Shown here: one piece after another, positions 8,736-15,008 of the stretch
Position numbering within the stretch: the stretch's first letter is position 1
Layout: every line of letters starts with the position of its first letter
Source: Circinella minor
Taxonomy: Eukaryota > Mucoromycota > Mucoromycetes > Mucorales > Lichtheimiaceae
Reading direction: 5' to 3'
Length of the DNA stretch: 15,008 nt
Assembly: GCA_016758965.1 (NCBI GenBank)
Contig: JAEPRB010000467.1
Location: 1 to 15,008, forward strand
The notes under the pieces: model-generated
The model's input: only the letters and a program-made list of their open reading frames with translations
What the model was told of the DNA's origin: nothing
The model's database searches: none
Position numbers and translations under genes: made by a program

Positions 8736-9156
8736 CTAGAATAAAGGAAAAAAAACATCAATACCTTGCATTGATATTTCATATGCCAAATAATATTCCC
8801 AATCGAAAATACAATCGAATTTCTTTTATCCTTTAGACACGATTTGGCTACATATCGAGTCGTTATAGTCTGTCACTTAGTTCCCCGTCCGTGCAACGTT
8901 ATGTAACAGGCTTCGCTCCATCGATGGATATTATGGACCTCCTTGCCACGATCAAATATCACAATCGTTCCACTCCTGTATTTTTTTCTCCCAAACCATA
9001 TCTCTTTCGGCTTATCATGGTCAATAAAACCTAGCACAATGTTTAACCCCAAACAAAAATCTATCTCAATGCATACGTTCTCTTTTTTTTCCCTTTCTCT
9101 ATAGCACATCACAATACACTATCATTATATAACATTAAATAATCAGATCTACATAC
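8736..9156 (-). other. Intron splitting the MULE DDE domain (421 bp)
   Basis: Donor GTATGT (9151-9156) and acceptor TTCTAG (8736-8741, after a T-rich tract) join NFSGL to IMDYSQ in phase 0. It is much longer than the window's other introns and contains a 79-codon minus-strand ORF (8873-9112). Confidence 0.65.
8873..9112 (-). CDS. Unassigned 79-codon ORF inside the MULE intron
   Basis: I do not recognise this. It opens without a convincing ATG (a GTG, then an in-frame ATG one codon later) and begins with a charged segment. It continues with mixed, protein-like composition (LNIVLGFIDHDK, RSGTIVIFDRGKEVH, ACYITLHGRGTK) and ends at TGA 8873-8875. It has no signal peptide, membrane segment or catalytic motif I can name. 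It lies in the same strand as the transposase but cannot be spliced in as an extra exon in any frame I tried. It may be a fragment of another gene captured in the intron, or chance. Low confidence that it is expressed. Confidence 0.25.
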   Translation of the reverse strand: MMCYREREKKENVCIEIDFCLGLNIVLGFIDHDKPKEIWFGRKKYRSGTIVIFDRGKEVHNIHRWSEACYITLHGRGTK

Positions 9157-10125
9157 CAAACCAGAAAAATTGATATCAATATCTTCATCCAAACGTCCAA
9201 TAGCAAAAACAGAAGTTCAAAAGAATGCAAGAAAGTATGCCTTAAAGTGATCAGTTGTTAATCCATCGAGGACAGCTTGGAACACAACGCCAAATTTATC
9301 AAGTTCATCAAAGAATATGTTGGTCGAACACAAGTAATACCCTTTGGTGAAGCAATCATAAGTGACATCTGTGAGGATAGGGTGCTTATTAAAGTCAACA
9401 CGTACAGCAACAGCAGGAACAGAGAAAGTGATACAGAATTCAGAAGGCATGATGTTGACCGACTGAAGGTATCCAGGGAAATCATTCTTCAGTTCTTGCA
9501 GTTCTTCCACTGATCTTTCCAAAGAAGGACGAGTCGAAGAGAGCTCGCCTGCTTTGGTGAGATAATTGCGACGATAGCGCTTGATCTTGCCATGTCGTTG
9601 TACTGTCTTGCTGATCATACTGATTGGTCTAGCTGGTACTTGTGGACGTATAACACTAGTACCTACCTTCAACGCATAAGCCGTTTCAGATAGACACTCA
9701 AGTACATGCTCTTCCACTTTATTGAGAACCTCCATTGTGTCGTGCAATGGTTCGAACGTGTCATGCATATGTGTACTTTTGTGTGTACACTTGCCGATAT
9801 TGCCGATAATCTTGAAGTTCACTTTAACCGAACAAGTAACGTGTTCAAGAGAATGATGGTTGCAAAAAGTACAAGGTTCGGCGATTTGACTTGTAATGCG
9901 CTTTATGCTGCTTGCAGGTCTCACTAACTTGCCACATTTCTCCATGTTGCATTTAACAGCACCCAAACACAACTTTGAAACGCTAATACCGCCATTAATC
10001 TTGGTGTGATTTTGCTGAATCAATTGCCAACCAATGTTCAGGTCGTATTCATACTCACTTTCCCCTTTTTTATGAAGAGTAATTTCATGATTAACGGTAC
10101 CGTTAGGAAATTGAGGAAAAGACAT
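9157..10125 (-). pseudogene. MULE transposase, N-terminal half with WRKY-GCM1-type zinc finger
   Basis: This is the first exon of the Mutator-like transposase. It starts at an ATG (10125) 380 bp inside the right end. Residues about 30-122 (IGWQLIQQNH, then C53, C59, C64, C85, C88, C98, C113 and a closing HMH at 119-121) look like a WRKY-GCM1 zinc finger, the DNA-binding domain known from several MULE families. A basic linker follows (KIKRYRRNYL, about 180-189). The DDE domain begins near residue 245 with Asp in ILTDVTYDCF, then FDELDKFGVVFQAVLDGLTTDHFKAYF. A TGA at 9217-9219 interrupts it, but the same frame continues (TSVFAIGRLDED, then INFSGL) to the GTATGT donor at 9156, so the stop is a nonsense mutation within the exon. 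Confidence 0.83.
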
Positions 10126-10479
10126 GGCGCAATAAAAAAATAATAGTAATTATAATAAACTACAGAGTAACTTTTGTAAAAATATTTCTGTTTGTATATG
10201 ATATAACTCGGAATATGAAAATAGTAAAATAGCTAGAATAATAATATATTTTTTTATTTGATATTTTTTAAGCTAATGTAATTATTATTATTGGTAAATA
10301 TATCTTGGCGACTCGGTAATGTATACTCGGTAATGTATAGCCAAAATAAAACAAAAACAGAGAAGAGAAATAGTTAGCAAATCATGATAATGGTAAGCTG
10401 ACTGCTTTTCTTCGTTCGACTGTTTTTCCTCGCCAAAAGTGGTCGTTTCTGAAATTCAAAAATCCTACCTGAAAAATCA
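10126..10479. other. MULE right subterminal region, transposase promoter side
   Basis: AT-rich, no gene. It contains a perfect 14-bp tandem repeat (ACTCGGTAATGTAT at 10311-10324 and 10325-10338) and a second inverted-repeat-like module (CCTACCTGAAAAATC near 10464-10478) next to the terminal repeat. The transposase promoter is expected here, but no specific element is identified. Confidence 0.55.
10311..10338. repeat. 14-bp perfect tandem repeat
   Basis: ACTCGGTAATGTAT occurs twice head to tail, upstream of the MULE transposase start. Confidence 0.9.
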
Positions 10480-10505
10480 AAATCTACCTGAAAAAACACC
10501 CACCC
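10480..10505 (-). repeat. MULE right terminal inverted repeat
   Basis: Read on the minus strand it is GGGTGGGTGTTTTTTCAGG, then TAGATTT, matching 6346-6372 with one base missing. A related module follows immediately inside it. Confidence 0.85.
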
Positions 10506-10514
10506 CTAAAATAC
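10506..10514. repeat. MULE target site duplication, right copy
   Basis: CTAAAATAC; differs from 6337-6345 by one G/A transition. Confidence 0.8.
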
Positions 10515-11132
10515 TGGGCTAAACCGATGAACTGACGTACTTCTTGAACATTATTAAGTGGTTTCCATTCTTGGATGGCCTTAACCTTATCGGATGCAGG
10601 AAGGATACCGGCTGTGGAGACACGGAAACCCAAGAAGGTAATTTCTTCTTTACCAAATTCGCACTTTTTATAATTTGCATACAGTTCATTATCACGTAAT
10701 TTATCTAACACCATTTTTATATGCTCTCTATGTTTATCCCACGAGCCACGAGTCACTGAAAATTAAAATATCGTCCAAATATACAATACAACATCGATCC
10801 AATAAGTCACCTAACACCTTATTCATCAGTGCTTGAAAACTTGGCGGTGCATTACATAATCCAAAAGGAAGTACTTTCCATGAATATTGGCCATACCGAG
10901 TGTTGAATGCTGTTTTAGGTATATCCAATTCACGAATCTTTATTTGATGGTAACCACTTTTAAGATCCAAACTTGTAAAATATTTTGCACCTTGCAAACG
11001 TTCTAAACACTCGTCGATTCTTGGTAATGGTGCATTAATTCTGATAGTCTTTTTATTTGTTGCTCTATAGTCCACACACATCCGCATTGTACCATCTGCC
11101 TTTTTAACAAATAACACGGGACTTCCCTGTGG
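10515..11132 (-). pseudogene. Gypsy reverse transcriptase
   Basis: This is the RNA-directed DNA polymerase of the element. Visible blocks in order: [23 protein letters not shown]; catalytic Asp in [28 protein letters not shown]; the active-site YLDDILIFS; then the connection segments CEFGKEEITFLGF and VRQFIGLAQYF. It is broken three ways. The frame changes near 11120-11135, upstream of SPVLF. A perfect 7-bp tandem duplication (CCACGAG at 10739-10745 and 10746-10752) shifts the frame just after [11 protein letters not shown]. The MULE then interrupts the protein after QYF. The catalytic residues themselves are intact. Confidence 0.92.
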
Positions 11133-12211
11133 AGATGAGCAGACAAGCTCGGAACAACCAAGCCTAATTCGAGCAACTTATTCAATTGACGTCGTAATTC
11201 GTCAAGTTCCAATGTAGACATTTTATATGGTGGCCGAGACACAGGTTTTTCATCCCCAGTATCAATGACATGTTTGAAACCACGATCTGGCGGCAAACCC
11301 GGCAACTCATCCCGAAAGATCTCCTGATATTCATTCACCAGTAGTTGTAATTCTTCTGGTATTTTATTTTCTTTGATGTCCGATTCCAATAAATGTAGTA
11401 AGTATACTTCTTCAACTTCCTTGTGCCGAATCGCCCGATTAATTTGCTTATGTAATAACAAATACCGTAATCCCGATTCACCAAGATACCTTACTGGTTT
11501 TAATATTTTAGTTTCGCCATTTATCTTGACATTCCAATTATCCGTCAACCAATCGACATCCGGTGTATATTTTTGCAACCAATTGCGACCCAAGACAAAA
11601 TCAAATTTGGTATCCAGGATATATGCCTTAATCGTCATATTACATCCATCTAAATTAAAGTCAACATTTACCATTTTATCTATATGCAATCTATGCCCAC
11701 CAGCCGTTTCGACTTCACGTGCCTCGACTTGTACCATTTCCAAATTCTTTACCATATTAGGGGATATGTAACTTGAACTTGCACCAGAGTTGAGTAGAAC
11801 CAACATACGTTTTCCTGCACATGAACCATCATACAACAGAAGAGATTCACTGCCGTCTTTGCAGGCTCGTAACTGCATTATCCGACAACAGTCTTCTTAT
11901 AACTTATTCACCTCAAGGATATCACCATGATCAGTGTCTTCCTTGTGTTGACCACCCTCAGTTGCTTCCACCATCGATTTTTGACACATCGATGATGACT
12001 TCTGTACACTACTAGGAACTTGAATTTCATGCACAGAAGATGGTGTAGATCGTGTAGTCTGATCACACCTGGTCAACCCCACTAGTGTACCTTTTTTCCT
12101 TGATTCTGATCCTTTGGTCCACCAGCGACCTTTTTTCTTGTTAAGGGATTCAGAATTTTGGTGCACAAACAACCCCTCTACTGATTGTGCATGGGCCGAA
12201 AACCCTGCTTG
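11120..12211 (-). pseudogene. Gypsy gag-pol linker, protease and start of RT
   Basis: The frame runs from about 12211 (SVEGLFVHQN) through a charged linker, reads past a TAA (11897-11899) and enters the retropepsin-type aspartic protease. The protease signature appears as VLLNSGASSSYIS followed by FVLGRNWLQKY. The catalytic Asp of the usual D-S/T-G triad is Asn here (codon AAC, 11789-11791), one G-to-A change from Asp. After the protease come LPGLPPDRGFKHVIDTG and KPVSRPPYKMS, the standard N-terminal RT segment, up to VVPSLSA, where the frame is lost near 11135. Protease would cut the Gag-Pol polyprotein; this copy is predicted inactive. Confidence 0.85.
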
Positions 12212-13128
12212 CCATGACGATTTTCATGATTATGCTTTTTACAATCACGATGCATATGACCCCGTTCACCACACTTAAAACATTTCACCCAATTACTACC
12301 ATCGTTATACCGACTGTTGTATGAACCACCGCCGCTCGAGCCACCGTATCAACAATCTGCCAGCTTGGTTGCATCAAGATCTATTGGAGTGGGACCTTGA
12401 TTTACATAAGAGGACGACAGCTGACCAAAAGATTTATTAAATGGAGAGAAATTTGTGGGACGTCTATTAGCAATCTTCGCACATTGTTCCGCCGTTTCAT
12501 ACGCCTCAGCATAAGCATATGCTTCTGATAATGAAAAAGGTTTCTGCATCAAAACTTGTAAACGGCACTGATACTTTAGACCTTGCATGAAATTAAATAA
12601 CGCGTCCTTAGTGTTCATATCTGGCAACTCCGGCATCAATGAACGAAATTCATGTACATACTGCTCGACGGTACTTGTTTGCTGGAGCTGTTGTAAACGC
12701 TGTCTTGCTAGTTGTTGTTCCGCATTTGCTGGCTTAAATTCATACTTGAACACATGCTTAAATTCGGACCACGTACTTGGAGTTGATGTTGTCATATCAT
12801 ACTCAACACCACGCCACCACGTAGCCGCACCATCATGTAATAAAGTTACCGCAAATAACACCATCTGGTGATCGTCAATATTCACAAACTCAGCATACTT
12901 TTCTAATGAATATAACCATGCCTCTACTTGTTGAACCGTGCGCTCACCATAAAAAGTATCCAGTTGACGCGGACGAATGATCTTTACCAAACTTTGTTGA
13001 TCATCAGTATGTGCTGTAGGTCTTGTTGATTGTGTACGTAAGTTTGCGATTTGTTCTGCCTGTTGTTGTTGTTGCTGCATTATTTGTTGTAACGATTGAA
13101 GCATCGTCATAATTGTTTGTTGTTCCAT
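12212..13128 (-). pseudogene. Gypsy gag with CCHC zinc knuckle
   Basis: Gag, the particle-forming protein of the element. It starts at an ATG 55 bp downstream of the PBS. The N-terminus is Gln-rich (QQIMQQQQQQAEQ, probable coiled coil). The retrotransposon gag domain follows: FYGERTVQQVEAWLYSLEKY, AATWWRGVEYD, WSEFKHVFKYEF, VEQYVHEFRSLMPEL, FMQGLKY. A TGA at 12349-12351 cuts it, but the same frame continues through a Gly/Ser-rich stretch to a canonical CCHC knuckle (CFKCGERGHMHRDC, 12241-12282), which binds element RNA. Near 12203-12211 the frame shifts by one base into the protease-containing frame. The direct overlap with pol indicates a single Gag-Pol frame originally. Confidence 0.9.
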
Positions 13129-13183
13129 ATTACCAGCTTGTTATTGATTATCCATTTTGAATCAATGAATCGATTTTTCTTCT

Positions 13184-13193
13184 GTCGCTACCA
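13184..13193 (-). promoter_or_regulatory. Primer-binding site, initiator tRNA-Met type
   Basis: On the minus strand TGGTAGCGAC lies 2 nt after an LTR ending in TGACA. It resembles the TGGTAGCG start of primer-binding sites complementary to the 3' end of initiator tRNA-Met. Position between LTR and gag is as expected. Confidence 0.75.
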
Positions 13194-13195
13194 AA

Positions 13196-13727
13196 TGTCA
13201 GATCCGTTGTAAGTTTATATGACTAATCGCCGCACCTTAACGTTAACAATAATAACCAGGATTCTTCGGTAGATAAAACACAATAAACTATGCCACAAGG
13301 GAAATGATAATAAAGAAGGTGAGGAAGGTAAAATAAGAAACAAGTAGACTAGTTGATAATTAGATAGATAACTCGACAATTAGATAGTTTGTTAATTCGT
13401 TAATTGATTTCTTATTTTATTATTATCATTTTGGATGGTATTTATATAAAAACAAAATAAAAATAATATTTCCAAATATGAATATGAACATGATAATATT
13501 ATTAAAATAATAATATTATGCAAATGACATGATCGTTGTCTTGATAAGAATAAGAAATAATGAAAATCAAAAATAAATAAATTAAAAACAGAATATGGAT
13601 CAATATAATTCATACAAGACAACACAAAAGAATTAATTAAAGATCATAAAGATGATCTTTCATAATAACATAAAAGGAAAAGGATATTATAAACGGGAGA
13701 GACGATGGAGGTAATAATAATAAATAA
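13196..13727 (-). repeat. Gypsy 5' LTR (part), cut by the Helitron
   Basis: The LTR's 3' boundary (minus-strand TGACA at 13196-13200) is set by the adjacent PBS. A minus-strand TATA-like sequence (TATATAAATA, 13439-13448) fits an LTR promoter driving gag. It contains an 11-bp AT hairpin (13493-13503/13509-13519), a 13-bp near-repeat (13355-13367/13375-13387) and a perfect 9-bp hairpin with 4-nt loop (13639-13660). Its outer end is not seen because the Helitron begins at 13728. LTR identity is inferred from position, not from a second full copy in the window. Confidence 0.65.
13663..13727. repeat. 65-bp repeat, right copy
   Basis: Matches 769-833 with three differences and ends exactly at the Helitron terminus. 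It lies within the gypsy LTR. Confidence 0.75.
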
Positions 13728-13808
13728 CTAGCGTTTGCCTGCCTTGCTTCGCTTCGGCTGAATGAGCCCCTACGCTTCACTTCGGGTCATTCAATGGAAA
13801 ACATGTCG

Positions 13809-13831
13809 CAAGGGGGGTAAAACCCCCCTTG
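13809..13831. repeat. GC-rich 10-bp hairpin in the Helitron tail
   Basis: CAAGGGGGGT (13809-13818) and ACCCCCCTTG (13822-13831) pair perfectly around three A residues. A further C6 run at 13833-13838 could pair alternatively. This is the most stable-looking secondary structure in the window and may act in Helitron 3'-end function or as a transcription stop. Confidence 0.8.
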
Positions 13832-14108
13832 ACCCCCCAAAAAGGTGCTTCGCGCCTAGTGGCGACGATGCCCAAGGCTGTATAATTGTTTTGTGGATTC
13901 AAGAAAATAAAAAAATAAACTGTATTAGTATAGTAATAAGGTATCTTTAGGGTTGGATAGCATTTTATTGATAAAAAAGAAAAGAAAGTATATGAAAGCT
14001 ATTATGAGTATGTAGAGTGATTCTATTGAATTTTTGTAGAAGTAAGGGTTATTATTAAAAGAAAAGTTGCTTGTTTGATGAGATAGATTGATTTAATATG
14101 TAAAGAAG

Positions 14109-15008
14109 TTATGAAAGTGAAGGAGGAGGCGGAAGAGGTGATGGAGAGAATATTTCAGGATATACGACATTTTTTGTAATAGGGCGATCAGCTTGTCTAT
14201 CCCATTCAGCCATTATATGCAAGTTTCTGTAATCGGTAACGCGCGAAAATGCGACATATAACTGACCATGCGAAAACACGGGATCAGGAAGATAAACACC
14301 AACGTGTGTTAATGTTTGACCTTGCAACTTGTTTATACTAAGACAGAAAGCAGGTTTGAGTGGAAATTGTTTTCGAGATATTTCACATGGTAACCCAGAA
14401 GATTGTGAAGAGCTGATAAGTTTAACACGTGGTATATGAACGCGATTACCAGCATGACTGCCAGTTATAATTTCAGCTTCTATGAGATGTGAATGCAGGT
14501 TTCTGCAAATTAATTTTGTTCCGTTACAAAGACCCTCTGCTGGATTCAAGTTACGGAGAAGGATGACAGGTTGGTTAAGTTTTAGATGAAGTCAATGAGG
14601 TGGGAACCCTTTTTAGTTTACATGAAATAAAATAATATAAATATAATTATATCTGAATAGATAATGAATAATATAAATAGAATGCAGCATATGAACATGT
14701 TAGTACTGCCATGAATTTATGGAAAGCTCTCTCCTTTTTTAACAGAAATGCTTGTTACCTGAAATAGACAATGTGTTCAAAAATTCAGTAGAAATTTGAT
14801 TGGCATATTCTTCGCCAGGTACAGTGTCTGCACTCAAATATTCACGGCATTCGCCTGGGAAACGATCAGTGGCGACATCATTAATGATATCTACCACAGC
14901 GTTTTTTGGTGATAATATGGCCCTTTGTGCAAAATATTGTGGGTCGGGTGTTGTATGGCTGTCTAAATTTGGGTAGATTACATCCAAAAGATTATTTATA
15001 TTTGATCC
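14109..15008 (-). pseudogene. Helitron Pif1-like helicase, C-terminal part
   Basis: This is the superfamily 1B helicase domain of a RepHel protein, which unwinds DNA during rolling-circle transposition. From the window edge the frame is open (YPNLD, FAQRAILSPKNAVVDIIN, then EFLNTLSISG). A 150-bp GT-AG intron (14609-14758) then leads in frame to PPH-stop-LHLKLNQPVILLRNLNPAEGLCNGT. Further on come the late helicase motifs LSINKLQGQTLTHVG (motif V region) and HGQLYVAFSRVT (motif VI). One in-frame TGA (14592-14594) breaks it. It ends with a short Pro/Ser tail at TAA 14109-14111. The N-terminal Rep domain is outside the window. Cellular Pif1 is an alternative, but the match of the tail and the Helitron terminus favours the transposon. 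Confidence 0.87.

Larger units (their letters stand above)
6346..10505 (-). mobile_element. Mutator-like element (MULE), 4,160 bp, with transposase and OTU protease
   Basis: Both ends read inward GGGTGG, then GTGTTTTTTCAGGTAGATTT, with a single-base indel between the two ends: terminal inverted repeats of about 26 bp. It is flanked by a 9-bp target duplication with one mismatch. It splits a gypsy gag-pol frame at QYF/R-WFIPNF, and removal restores that frame, so the boundaries are well defined. Inside, on the minus strand, a multi-exon gene from 10125 to 6928 encodes the transposase and an OTU domain. Reiterated subterminal motifs occur at both ends. In-frame stops (TGA 9217-9219 and others) suggest it is no longer autonomous. 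Confidence 0.9.
3718..13727 (-). mobile_element. Ty3/gypsy LTR retrotransposon, nested-split and degenerate
   Basis: Read on the minus strand the order is LTR (from 13727), PBS, gag with zinc knuckle, protease, reverse transcriptase, RNase H, integrase. Integrase after RNase H defines Ty3/gypsy. The element is interrupted by a MULE (6346-10505) and a solo LTR (4239-4691), and its right LTR is cut by a Helitron at 13728. Without the two internal inserts and their duplicated targets, gag start to integrase end is about 4.8 kb (about 1,590 codons), normal for the family. A left LTR matching 13196-13662 is absent from the window. The coding frame has several nonsense codons, three frame breaks and a catalytic protease substitution. 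Confidence 0.88.
13728..15008 (-). mobile_element. Helitron, 3' end (continues past the window)
   Basis: A minus-strand rolling-circle transposon. Its helicase C-terminus lies at 14109-15008, and its 3' end is the CTAG at 13728-13731, a legal CTRR terminus, followed on the minus strand by host T. The junction is supported by the uninterrupted 65-bp repeat at 769-833, where the same position is an A|T dinucleotide, the known Helitron target. A clear hairpin immediately before CTAG is weak (only a short GCC...GGC pairing); a strong hairpin lies 80 bp further in (13809-13831). Non-coding tail 13728-14108 includes a GC-rich block with repeated CTTCGCTTCGG-like words, unlike its AT-rich surroundings. 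Confidence 0.78.

Noticed and set aside
9258..9485. 75-codon minus-strand ORF in a second frame
   Set aside because: It overlaps the conserved transposase frame and shows no motif.
13355..13387. Spaced repeats as a CRISPR-like array
   Set aside because: Only two 13-bp near-copies at 20-bp spacing in an LTR; no array, and the genome is eukaryotic.
13844..13859. Hairpin GGTGC-TTC-GCGCC followed by TAG-T as a plus-strand Helitron end
   Set aside because: The helicase is on the minus strand and the paralogue comparison places the terminus at 13728; kept only as a curiosity.

Overview
The window reads as transposon-dense, AT-rich intergenic DNA of a fungus. Four things point there: short GT-AG introns (one with a perfect TACTAAC branch site), a Ty3/gypsy primer-binding site matching initiator tRNA-Met, a Mutator-like (MULE) transposase with a WRKY-GCM1-type zinc finger and an OTU protease, and a Helitron helicase. 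An early-diverging fungus (Mucoromycota in the broad sense) is my best guess: fungus fairly sure, phylum uncertain. I see no host gene, tRNA, rRNA or CRISPR array. Every gene is on the minus strand, belongs to a mobile element, and nearly all are broken.

Layout, left to right. Positions 112-777 hold a 5'-truncated Ty3/gypsy-type gag, ending at a junction with a 65-bp repeat (769-833). After about 1 kb of AT-rich DNA comes a five-exon Merlin/IS1595-type transposase gene (1830-3257) with all three catalytic residues but three in-frame stops. From 3718 to 13727 lies one Ty3/gypsy retrotransposon in reverse: LTR remnant at the right, PBS 13184-13193, gag, protease, reverse transcriptase, RNase H, integrase. 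It is split twice. A 453-bp solo LTR (4239-4691) with a perfect 5-bp target duplication sits in the integrase gene. A 4,160-bp MULE (6346-10505) with imperfect terminal inverted repeats and a 9-bp target duplication sits inside the reverse-transcriptase/RNase H connection. Removing either insert with one duplication copy rejoins the gag-pol frame. At the right, the 3' end of a minus-strand Helitron (13728 to the window edge) cuts the retrotransposon's right LTR; the 65-bp repeat at 769-833 is the uninterrupted version of that junction and shows insertion between A and T.

How the parts relate: the gypsy element is the oldest layer and served as target for the MULE, the solo LTR and the Helitron. 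The Merlin gene and the second gag lie where its missing left LTR should be and may sit inside it. The gypsy protease has lost its catalytic Asp and the frame carries several stops, a 7-bp duplication and two further frameshifts, so it cannot make working proteins. The MULE is the richest single object: one probable multi-exon gene joins zinc finger, DDE transposase, lysine/glutamate-rich linker and OTU cysteine protease.
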